Below are positions 25,433-32,378 of a stretch of 35,941 nucleotides of DNA, piece by piece; position 1 is the first letter of the stretch, and each line of letters opens with the position of its first letter. Below the pieces are notes generated by a model, which was given only the letters and a program-made list of their open reading frames with translations, was not told where the DNA came from and did no database searches. The position numbers and the translations under genes were made by a program. Origin of the DNA: JAATGI01 sp036510675. Its GTDB lineage: Bacteria; Pseudomonadota; Alphaproteobacteria; ATCC43930; CGMCC-115725. Location: NCBI GenBank assembly GCA_036510675.1, contig DATCDN010000137.1, positions 1 through 35,941 of the forward strand. Reading direction: 5' to 3'.

Positions 25433-25550
25433 CGTGCGGCCTTCGAGACGCCGGCTTCGCCGGCTCCTCGGGCTGAGGGCCAAATTTAGGATATGAGAAA
25501 TATTCCTCATGCCGAGGAGCGCGCATTGCGCGCGTCTCGCGGCACGCACG
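25433..25550. repeat. Nested inverted repeat (two REP-like hairpin units)
   Basis: Two units face each other: 25433-25478 and 25505-25550. Each contains its own hairpin, a GC stem flanked by GAGACGC and CTCCTCGG-type sequences. The second unit is nearly the reverse complement of the first, so the whole can also fold as one long stem around a 26-base A+T-rich centre. The unit resembles the dispersed intergenic repeats known from Bradyrhizobium and Rhodopseudomonas (GAGACGC...GCTCCTC with an adjacent TGAGG). It lies between the binding-protein gene and livH. Confidence 0.85.
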
Positions 25551-25563
25551 ACATTTGGCATCC

Positions 25564-26430
25564 ATGACCCAGCTTATCCTCTTCAATCTCTTCAACGGGC
25601 TGATCATCGGCGCGTTTTATGCGCTGATGGCGCTGGGCCTGTCGCTGATCCTGAACCTTTCCGGCGTCATTAATTTCGCGCATGGCGGGTTCCTCGCCAT
25701 CGGCGCCTATCTCGCCTTCACCCTGATGCCCTATATCGGCTTTTGGGGGGCGCTGATCGTGGCACCGCTGGTGACGGCGCTGCTCGGCATCGCGGTCGAG
25801 CGGATGCTGATCAGTCGGCTTTATGGCCGCGATCCGCTCTATGGCCTGCTGCTGACCTTCGGCTTGGCCTTCATCCTGGAGGATGGCACGCGCTATCTCT
25901 GGGGCGCGGCGACCCTGCCATTCTCAGTGCCGGGCTGGATGCAGTCCCCGCTCAGCAACGAATTCTTTTTCCTGACCGGCTATCGCCTGTTCATGGTGCT
26001 GCTGGTGGTCGTGGTGGTGGCGGCGTTGTTCCTGATCTTGGGCTATACGCGGCTCGGCATGCGGATTCGCGCCGGCACGCTCGATCTCGAAATGGTGTCG
26101 GTACTGGGCGTCAATGTCCGGGTGCTGCGCAATCTCAATTTCGGCCTCGGGATTTTTCTGGCTGGCCTCGCGGGCGTGCTTGCCGCCGGCATGCTGGGGC
26201 TGCAGCCGACCATCGGCAGCACGCTGATCATGCCCAGCTTCGTTGCCATCATCATCGGCGGTCTCGGCAGCCTGCCTGGCACGCTGCTGGGCGGCCTGCT
26301 GATCGGCGTCGCGTCGGGTCTTACCGCGGTGTTTTTCCCTTCGGCCAGCGAGGCGGTGATCTATGTCATGATGGGCCTCGTGCTGCTGGTGCGGCCGCGC
26401 GGCCTGCTGGGCGAAGAAGGCCGCTTCTGA
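25564..26430 (+). CDS. livH: Branched-chain-type ABC transporter permease LivH (second system)
   Basis: This is a 288-residue inner-membrane permease. Hallmarks are IIGAFYALMALGLSLILNL and VINFAHGGFLAIGAYLA at the N-terminus, and IIGGLGSLPGTLLGG near residue 230 for ATPase coupling. It ends RPRGLLGEEGRF. The start is ATG 25564; the TTG at 25555 is less likely. No strong ribosome site is seen, because the gene begins 13 bases after the nested inverted repeat. The protein is clearly a paralogue of the permease at 13205 but distinct in sequence. Confidence 0.93.
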   Translation: MTQLILFNLFNGLIIGAFYALMALGLSLILNLSGVINFAHGGFLAIGAYLAFTLMPYIGFWGALIVAPLVTALLGIAVERMLISRLYGRDPLYGLLLTFGLAFILEDGTRYLWGAATLPFSVPGWMQSPLSNEFFFLTGYRLFMVLLVVVVVAALFLILGYTRLGMRIRAGTLDLEMVSVLGVNVRVLRNLNFGLGIFLAGLAGVLAAGMLGLQPTIGSTLIMPSFVAIIIGGLGSLPGTLLGGLLIGVASGLTAVFFPSASEAVIYVMMGLVLLVRPRGLLGEEGRF

Positions 26431-26432
26431 CC

Positions 26433-27380
26433 ATGCAGGTCGATCGCCGCGCCGCTCACGCGCTGGTATGGCTGCTGCTGCTGACCATGCCGTTCTGGCT
26501 CGACTGGGTCGACGGCTATACCGCGCTGGGCACCCGCATCGTGGTGCTGGCGCTGGCGGCGATGTCGCTGAATTTCCTGCTCGGCTTTACCGGCGTGCTG
26601 TCGTTCGGCCACGCGGCCTATTTCGGCCTCGGCGCCTATGGGCTAGGCATGACGATCAAATATCTGGTGCCGAGCACGCTCGCCGGCATGGCGGTCGGCG
26701 TCATCGCCGGCACCCTCGCCGCGATGTTGCTGGGCGCGCTGATCGTGCGGCTGCGCGGCATCTATTTCGCCATGGTCACGATCGCATTCGGGCAGGTGTT
26801 TTATTTCATCGCCTATCGCTGGAACGCCGTCACCGGCGGCGATGACGGGCTCAGCGGCTGGCGGCGTCAGCCGGTCGATCTCGGCTTCGTCCGCATCGAC
26901 CTCCTCGGCAGCGACAATGCGCTCTATTACTGGTGCCTGTTCTGGTTCGCGGCGGCGGTGCTGATCATGGCGGCGCTGCTGCGCTCGCCCTTCGGCCGCA
27001 CCTTGCTGGCGATCCGCGAGAATGAGCGGCGCGCCCGCTTCCTCGGCATTCCCATCGACCGGCACATCTGGCTGTCCTGGGTGATCTCATGCCTGTTCGT
27101 CAGTCTCGCCGGCACGCTCTATGCCCTCCTTAACAGTTTCGCCGACCCGCACGATCTGCGCTGGGATCAGTCCGGCGATTTCGTCATCATGGCGGTGCTG
27201 GGCGGCATGCGCAGCTTCTGGGGGCCGCTGATCGGCGCTGCCGTCTATGTGGTGCTGCAAGATTACATCTCCAGCCAGACCGAGAACTGGATGTCGTTCA
27301 TCGGCCTATTCTTCGTGCTGGTGGTGCTGTTCTTCCCGCGCGGCGTCATGGGCGTGCTGCGCCGACGGTCGGCGCCATGA
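26433..27380 (+). CDS. livM: Branched-chain-type ABC transporter permease LivM (second system)
   Basis: This is a 315-residue inner-membrane permease. NFLLGFTGVLSFGHAAYFGLG near residue 50 and RLRGIYFAMVTIAFGQ near 105 are typical, and the cytoplasmic AIRENERRARFLG loop contacts the ATPases. The start ATG is two bases after the livH stop, and its end overlaps the livG start. The open frame continues upstream through livH in another register; that part is a shadow. Confidence 0.93.
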   Translation: MQVDRRAAHALVWLLLLTMPFWLDWVDGYTALGTRIVVLALAAMSLNFLLGFTGVLSFGHAAYFGLGAYGLGMTIKYLVPSTLAGMAVGVIAGTLAAMLLGALIVRLRGIYFAMVTIAFGQVFYFIAYRWNAVTGGDDGLSGWRRQPVDLGFVRIDLLGSDNALYYWCLFWFAAAVLIMAALLRSPFGRTLLAIRENERRARFLGIPIDRHIWLSWVISCLFVSLAGTLYALLNSFADPHDLRWDQSGDFVIMAVLGGMRSFWGPLIGAAVYVVLQDYISSQTENWMSFIGLFFVLVVLFFPRGVMGVLRRRSAP

Positions 27381-28126
27381 GTCTCCTCGAAGTACGAAAC
27401 GTCTCGCGGCACTTCGGCAGTCTCGTCGCCGTCAACGGCGTCACCATGAAGGTCGAGCATGGCGAGCTGCGCGCCGTGATCGGTCCCAACGGCGCCGGCA
27501 AGACCACCTTCTTCAACATGATCACCGGCTTTTTCCGGCCCAGCGCGGGCCGCATCATCTTCGACGGCGACGACATCACGGGCCTGTTGCCGGCGCGCCG
27601 GGTGTGGCGCGGCATCGCCCGCACGTTTCAGGTGACGGAAGTCTTCCCCGAACTGTCGGTGCGCGACAATCTGCGCATCGCGGTCGAGGTGGCCTCCGGC
27701 TATCGCCTGCGCCCCTTCCTGCGTCGCGACGCGCGGACCGACATCGATGCGCGCGTGACTGACCTCCTCGGCATCAGCAATCTCGCGCCAATGGCGAACC
27801 GGCGGGTGGGCGAGCTGAGCCATGGCGATCAGCGCGCCACCGAAATCATGATGGCGCTGGCCTTGAAGCCGAAACTTCTGCTGCTGGACGAGCCGACCGC
27901 CGGCATGGGCGATCAGGAGACCTATGACATCACCCAGTTGATCCGCAAGCTGCACCGCGATCAGAAGCTGACGATCGTGCTGATCGAGCATGATATGCGG
28001 GTCGTATTCCATCTTGCCGACCGGATCATGGTGCTGGCCGAAGGCGCGGTGCTGGCCGAGGGCACGCCCGCCGAAATCGCCGCCAACGAGGCGGTGCAGA
28101 CCGCCTATCTCGGCCAGGCGGCATGA
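27377..28126 (+). CDS. livG: Branched-chain-type ABC transporter ATPase LivG (second system)
   Basis: This is a 249-residue cytoplasmic ATPase. Walker A is GPNGAGKTT at residues 36-44, the signature is ELSHGDQRATEIMMAL, Walker B is LLLLDEPTAGM, and the switch histidine is in LIEHDM. The LSHGDQR signature is closer to the urea-type (UrtD) group than to classical LivG, which fits the AmiC-like binding protein but does not prove the substrate. The start overlaps livM by four bases and the end overlaps livF by four. Confidence 0.93.
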   Translation: MSLLEVRNVSRHFGSLVAVNGVTMKVEHGELRAVIGPNGAGKTTFFNMITGFFRPSAGRIIFDGDDITGLLPARRVWRGIARTFQVTEVFPELSVRDNLRIAVEVASGYRLRPFLRRDARTDIDARVTDLLGISNLAPMANRRVGELSHGDQRATEIMMALALKPKLLLLDEPTAGMGDQETYDITQLIRKLHRDQKLTIVLIEHDMRVVFHLADRIMVLAEGAVLAEGTPAEIAANEAVQTAYLGQAA

Positions 28127-28842
28127 GCGGCGTCGCGCTGGCGGCCGAGGGCCTGCATACCTATTACGGCAAGAGCCACATCCTGCACGGTGTCGGGCTG
28201 GAGGTGAACGAGGGCGAGATCGTGACCCTGCTCGGCCGCAACGGCGCCGGCAAATCCACGACGCTGCGCAGCCTCGTCGGCCTGACCCGGGCGCGCGAGG
28301 GCGCGGTGCGGATCTTCGGCCAGGCCACCACCGACTGGCCGCCCTATCGCATCGCCGGGCTGGGCGTCGGTTATGTCCCCGAGGGCCGGCGTATTTTTTC
28401 CAATCTCACGGTCGAGGAAAATCTCAAGGTGCCGCGCGAGCGCCCGGGCCCCTGGACCATCGCCCGCGTCTATGAGCTGTTTCCCCGCCTGGCCCAGCGC
28501 AAAAGCAATCAGGGGCGCCAGCTTTCCGGCGGCGAGCAGGAAATGCTGGCGATCGCACGGGCGTTGCTGCTCAACCCGCGGCTGATCATTCTCGACGAGC
28601 CGTCGCAGGGGTTGGCGCCGCTGATCGTCCAGGAAGTGTTTAAAGTGGTGACGCGCGCCCGGGCCGAAGGCATCTCGGTCCTGCTGGTCGAACAGAATGT
28701 CCGCGCCGCCGTCGCGATCGCGGACCGCGCCTATGTCCTCGATGACGGCCATATCGTCTATGCCGGCAGCGCCGCGGATTTCGCCCAGGACGAGGCCCGC
28801 GTCCGCGCCCTGGCCGGCGCCTCGGCGGAGGAATGGAATTAG
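28123..28842 (+). CDS. livF: Branched-chain-type ABC transporter ATPase LivF (second system)
   Basis: This 239-residue ATPase completes the second importer. Walker A is GRNGAGKST at residues 38-46, the signature is LSGGEQEMLAIARAL, Walker B is LIILDEPSQGLAP, and VEQNVRAAVAIADR is typical of LivF. It is coupled to livG through a four-base overlap. Its stop codon lies one base from the antisense end of the HepT gene, so the two transcripts converge without a spacer and no terminator is visible. Confidence 0.93.
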   Translation: MSGVALAAEGLHTYYGKSHILHGVGLEVNEGEIVTLLGRNGAGKSTTLRSLVGLTRAREGAVRIFGQATTDWPPYRIAGLGVGYVPEGRRIFSNLTVEENLKVPRERPGPWTIARVYELFPRLAQRKSNQGRQLSGGEQEMLAIARALLLNPRLIILDEPSQGLAPLIVQEVFKVVTRARAEGISVLLVEQNVRAAVAIADRAYVLDDGHIVYAGSAADFAQDEARVRALAGASAEEWN

Positions 28843-28843
28843 T

Positions 28844-29191
28844 TTATTCTTGGATGGTTGTGTCGATCGCAGAGACGGCAATCTTCAACGCCGGCAAATA
28901 TTTTTCGACGACGTTCCAGACAACTGTGTCGGAAATCCGATGATACTCATGTCGTAGCATATTCCCGATGCCCATGATCTGTGACCACGGAATCTGGGGC
29001 TGAGTCGCCTGAAGCTCCGATGGTATGCGCCGCGCTGCCTCGGAAATGATTTCGATACCGCGTTGTACCCCATGGCGCAAAAGCCAATCGGTATCGAAAT
29101 CGTCGATCGTCTTGCTTCGTGTTGCGGCCTCGATTCCTTCAATGGCATCGAGAATGGCGTGAAGCGCCGGTCGAACGAGATGCTCCGTCAA
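28844..29191 (-). CDS. hepT: HepT-like (DUF86) HEPN toxin
   Basis: This 115-residue HEPN-domain protein is the RNase toxin partner in MNT/HEPN toxin-antitoxin pairs. The family's RX4-6HXY motif is normally RNxLxHEY; here it reads GNMLRHEY (residues 76-83), keeping His81 and Tyr83 but with glycine at the usual arginine. A DUF86 subgroup with GN in this place exists, so the protein may have altered or lost RNase activity. VVWNVVEKYLP is typical of the C-terminal helix. The start overlaps the MntA gene by four bases (ATGA). Confidence 0.85.
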   Translation of the reverse strand: MTEHLVRPALHAILDAIEGIEAATRSKTIDDFDTDWLLRHGVQRGIEIISEAARRIPSELQATQPQIPWSQIMGIGNMLRHEYHRISDTVVWNVVEKYLPALKIAVSAIDTTIQE

Positions 29192-29484
29192 AAGATTTGT
29201 TCCGCCGACGCTTCGATCCGGCTTCTGAGCAGCGGATCCAGGCTGTCGCGTGTCGTCAGATCGACAGTGACCCGGAGACGATTTTCCAGATGCTGTTTGA
29301 TCCCCACCAATTCGACGAGCGAAAAATGGCTGTGTGGATCGTACTCGATAAAAAGGTCGAGATCGCTGGCCGGCGTCGCCTGATTGCGCGCGGTCGAGCC
29401 AAAAAGATAAAGCGAGGTCGCGCCAAACGCCTTTACGGCCTCAGCCTGTTGTCGTAACGCTGCAATCGCCCTATTGCGGTTCAT
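29188..29484 (-). CDS. mntA: MntA-like minimal nucleotidyltransferase antitoxin
   Basis: This 98-residue minimal nucleotidyltransferase carries the GSX10DXD motif: Gly29-Ser30 in LFGSTARN and Asp41, Asp43 in SDLDL. Known MntA proteins silence HepT by AMPylating a tyrosine next to its active site; Tyr83 of the neighbouring toxin is available for this. The frame is open from 29544, but ATG 29484 gives the usual N-terminus and leaves the divergent operon's promoter free. No clear ribosome site is seen. Confidence 0.88.
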   Translation of the reverse strand: MNRNRAIAALRQQAEAVKAFGATSLYLFGSTARNQATPASDLDLFIEYDPHSHFSLVELVGIKQHLENRLRVTVDLTTRDSLDPLLRSRIEASAEQIF

Positions 29485-29544
29485 GGTTTCATTGTAGCCA
29501 TTCTCGCCGCGTCCGGCGAGAGGGAGGGTATGTGACACCGGCAT

Positions 29545-29572
29545 TTGACAAGTCTCGCGATACCCCTAATGA
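29545..29572 (+). promoter_or_regulatory. Candidate promoter of the dehydrogenase/ThDP/ligase/thiolase operon
   Basis: A perfect -35 hexamer TTGACA (29545-29550) is followed after 16 bases by TAATGA (29567-29572), or after 18 by ATGAAT. The -10 match is weak. It is well placed for a short leader before the dehydrogenase gene, which has a GGGAGGAG ribosome site. Confidence 0.45.
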
Positions 29573-29602
29573 ATCGGGCCAAGAATCGCGGGAGGAGTTT
29601 GG

Positions 29603-30646
29603 ATGGCCAAGTTCAAGGTGGTGACGCCGAAGGGGCAGAGTTTCGCGGTGGTCGCCGGCGACTATAATTTCGAGAACGAGGCGTTGGCGGCGCTCGATAC
29701 CGAAATCGTCGAGATCGACGCCTCGTCGGAAAACGAATTCATCGCCAATGCGCATGACGCCGACGCGGTCTATGCCAAGGGCCGCAACTTCACCAAGCGC
29801 ATGATCGACGGGCTGGAGAAGGCTCGGATCATCGCGCTGGGCACCGTCGGCTCCGACTATGTCGATGTCGCCGCCGCCACGGCGAAGGGCATCCCCGTTA
29901 CCAACATCCCCGACACCTTCATCGAGGAAGTCGCCGACCATGCGATGATGTTGCTGCTGTCGAGCTTCCGGCGCCTCCTGGTGCAGGACAAGATGGTGCG
30001 TGACGGGCGCTGGCGCGAAGGCCGTCCGGGGCTGAACCAGCCCCGCCTGATGGGCCTGACCCTGGGCTTCATCGCCTTCGGCCATGTGGCGCGCGCCACC
30101 GCGATGCGCGCCAAGGCGTTCGGCTTCACCATGATGGCGTACGACCCCTATATCGAGGAACTGGTGATGTCGCCCTATGGCGTGCGGCCGGCGACCTTGG
30201 AGGAAGTGCTGACGCAATCCGATTTCGTCTCGATGCACGCGCCGGCGACCGCCGACGCGTATCACATGCTGACCGAAAAGCACTTCCGCATGATGAAGCC
30301 GGGCGCGATCTTCATCAACACGGGCCGCGGCCCGACGGTGGACGAGGCGGCGCTGATCAAGGCGCTGCGGGAAGGCTGGATCGCCGGCGCCGGTCTCGAC
30401 GTGCTCGAGGTCGAGCCGCCCAAGCCGGACAATCCGCTGCTGACCATGGATAATGTCATTCTGACGCCGCATGTCGCCTCGGCCTCGGCGCGGTTCGACC
30501 CGGCGCGGCGGCGCCGCGTCGGCCAGGAAATCGCGCTGGCCCTGCAAGGCATGTGGCCGCGCAGCCCGGTCAATCCTTCGGTGCTGGAAAAGGGCGACCT
30601 CCGCCGCTGGCAGCCCTATTCGATGGAACGGGGTCCGGCGACGTGA
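29603..30646 (+). CDS. D-2-hydroxyacid dehydrogenase (NAD-dependent, SerA-like)
   Basis: This 347-residue cytosolic oxidoreductase interconverts a 2-oxo acid and a D-2-hydroxy acid with NAD(P)H. The nucleotide-binding turn reads LGFIAFGHVARA near residue 155; alanine stands where the motif usually has glycine. The catalytic triad is present: Arg242 (NTGRGP), Glu271 (LEVEPP) and His290 (LTPHVAS). Start ATG 29603 follows a strong GGGAGGAG. It is the first gene of a five-gene operon. A possible job is reducing or oxidising the 2-oxo/2-hydroxy acid handled by the next gene's ThDP enzyme. Confidence 0.9.
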   Translation: MAKFKVVTPKGQSFAVVAGDYNFENEALAALDTEIVEIDASSENEFIANAHDADAVYAKGRNFTKRMIDGLEKARIIALGTVGSDYVDVAAATAKGIPVTNIPDTFIEEVADHAMMLLLSSFRRLLVQDKMVRDGRWREGRPGLNQPRLMGLTLGFIAFGHVARATAMRAKAFGFTMMAYDPYIEELVMSPYGVRPATLEEVLTQSDFVSMHAPATADAYHMLTEKHFRMMKPGAIFINTGRGPTVDEAALIKALREGWIAGAGLDVLEVEPPKPDNPLLTMDNVILTPHVASASARFDPARRRRVGQEIALALQGMWPRSPVNPSVLEKGDLRRWQPYSMERGPAT

Positions 30647-30663
30647 GGGGAGTTAGCAGTCTA

Positions 30664-30707
30664 CAGTTATCAGTTGTCAGGGAGTTCTTACTGACAACTG
30701 ATAACTG
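30664..30707. repeat. 17-bp perfect hairpin between dehydrogenase and ThDP-enzyme genes
   Basis: The arms CAGTTATCAGTTGTCAG (30664-30680) and CTGACAACTGATAACTG (30691-30707) pair perfectly around a 10-base loop. The arms are built of related octamers (CAGTTATC, CAGTTGTC), and part of the unit repeats again just after (CTGACAACT). The A+T content is far above that of the surrounding genes, so it may be an inserted small repeat. No T-run follows. It ends 14 bases before the next gene's AGGAG, so it may affect translation or mRNA decay within the operon. Confidence 0.85.
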
Positions 30708-30731
30708 ACAACTTGAAACTAGGAGTATCCC

Positions 30732-32378
30732 ATGAAAGTCGGCGAAGCGATCGCGGAGATCATGAAGCGCGAGGGCGTCGAGATTTTGACCGCCTATCCC
30801 GTCAACCATCTCATCGAATATGCGGCGGCGATCGACATTCGCCCGATCATCGTGCGGCAGGAGCGCATCGGCCTGCACATGGCCGACGCGATTTCGCGCC
30901 TGACCTCGGGCGACAAGCTCGGCGCCTTCTGCATGCAGCATGGGCCCGGCACGGAAAACGCCTATGGCGGCGTCGCGCAAGCGTTCAGTGAATCGATCCC
31001 GATCCTGGTAGTGCCGGGCGGCTATCCGCGCCGCTCCGCCCATATCGGCGCCAATTACAACGCGACGCGCGAGATGCGCGGCATTTCCAAGCTCGCCGAG
31101 CCGGTGACCTTGCCGAACGAAATCGCCAATATCATGCGCCGCGCTTTCTCCGCGCTGCGCAACGGCCGCGGCGGCCCGGCCATCGTCGAAGTGCCGGCCG
31201 ATCTGTGGAATGCCGAGATCGAGGGCGAGTTCGACTACCAGCCGGTCGTCGTCACCAAGTCCGCGCCCGACGCGGCGTCGGTGCAGGCGGCGGCGAAACT
31301 ACTCGCGAATGCCAAATCGCCGGTGATCTATGCCGGACAGGGCGTGCATTGGGCCAAGGCATGGCCGCAACTGAAACAGCTTGCCGAGCTATTGGCGATT
31401 CCGGTGTGCACCAGTCTCGAAGGCAAGAGCAGTTTTCCCGAGGATCATAAGCTGTCGCTCGGCTCGGGCGGCGTCGCGGTGCCGAAGCCGGTGCGGCATT
31501 GGCTCGACCGCGCCGATGTGATTTTCGGCGTCGGCTGCAGCTTCACCGAGACCGCGTTCGGCGTGCCGATGCCGAAGGGCAAGGACAAGAAATTCATCCA
31601 TGCCACGCTCGATCCCAACCACCTCAATAAGGACATCTATGCGACCATCGGGCTGATCGGCGATGCCGGGCTGACTCTTGATGCGTTGCTGGCGGAACTC
31701 GGCAAGACCGAGAAGAAGCCGCGCGACGCCTCGAAGGTGGCCAGCGAAATCGCCGAAATGCGCGCGGCCTGGCTCAAAGAATGGATGCCCAAGCTGACCC
31801 ATAACGAGGCGCCGCTGTCGCCCTATCGCGTCATCTGGGATTTGCTGCACACGGTCGATGTCGCCAACACCATCATCACCCACGATGCCGGCAGCCCGCG
31901 CGATCAGCTCTCGCCGTTCTGGCAGACGACGACGCCGCTCTCCTATATCGGCTGGGGCAAGACGACTCAGCTCGGCTATGGCCTCGGCCTCGCCATGGGG
32001 GCGAAGCTGGTCCATCCCGACAAGCTGTGCATCAATGTCTGGGGCGATGCCGCCATCGGCTTCACCGGCATGGATTTCGAGACCGCGGTGCGCGAGCGGA
32101 TTCCGATCATGTCGATCCTCCTCAACAATTTCTCGATGGCGATCGAGCTGGCGGTGATGCCGATCTCGACCAAGAAATATCGCTCCACCGACATCTCGGG
32201 CGACTATGCCGCGATGGCGCGCGCCTTTGGCGGCTATGGCGAGCGGGTGACCCAGCCCGCCGACATCATCCCGGCGATCAAGCGCGGCATCGAGCAGACC
32301 CAGAAGGGCGTGCCGGTGCTGCTCGAATTCATCACCGCCAAGGAAACCGTGATCTCGCGCTATCTGCCCGAGAAATGA
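30732..32378 (+). CDS. Thiamine-diphosphate-dependent enzyme (acetolactate synthase-like)
   Basis: This 548-residue enzyme belongs to the ThDP decarboxylase/ligase/lyase superfamily. The Pyr domain (1 to about 170) contains the catalytic Glu44 (VRQERIG). A central domain (about 190-320) and PP domain (about 375-530) follow. The ThDP/Mg motif runs from GDAAIGF (Gly438) to LLNN (Asn465). The usual GDG is GDA here. It is not a clear match for any one of acetolactate synthase, benzoylformate decarboxylase or 2-hydroxyacyl-CoA lyase. Next to a CoA ligase and a D-hydroxyacid dehydrogenase, a 2-oxo-acid decarboxylase or 2-hydroxyacyl-CoA lyase is most plausible. The ribosome site AGGAG precedes ATG. 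Confidence 0.9.
   Translation: MKVGEAIAEIMKREGVEILTAYPVNHLIEYAAAIDIRPIIVRQERIGLHMADAISRLTSGDKLGAFCMQHGPGTENAYGGVAQAFSESIPILVVPGGYPRRSAHIGANYNATREMRGISKLAEPVTLPNEIANIMRRAFSALRNGRGGPAIVEVPADLWNAEIEGEFDYQPVVVTKSAPDAASVQAAAKLLANAKSPVIYAGQGVHWAKAWPQLKQLAELLAIPVCTSLEGKSSFPEDHKLSLGSGGVAVPKPVRHWLDRADVIFGVGCSFTETAFGVPMPKGKDKKFIHATLDPNHLNKDIYATIGLIGDAGLTLDALLAELGKTEKKPRDASKVASEIAEMRAAWLKEWMPKLTHNEAPLSPYRVIWDLLHTVDVANTIITHDAGSPRDQLSPFWQTTTPLSYIGWGKTTQLGYGLGLAMGAKLVHPDKLCINVWGDAAIGFTGMDFETAVRERIPIMSILLNNFSMAIELAVMPISTKKYRSTDISGDYAAMARAFGGYGERVTQPADIIPAIKRGIEQTQKGVPVLLEFITAKETVISRYLPEK

Noticed and set aside
25433..25550. CRISPR-like or multi-copy direct repeat array
   Set aside because: Only two units occur, in inverted orientation, with no regular spacers.
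30664..30715. Intrinsic terminator after the dehydrogenase gene
   Set aside because: The hairpin is strong but has no T-run after it and has A+T-rich arms, and the next gene is close on the same strand. It is better described as a repeat of unknown effect.
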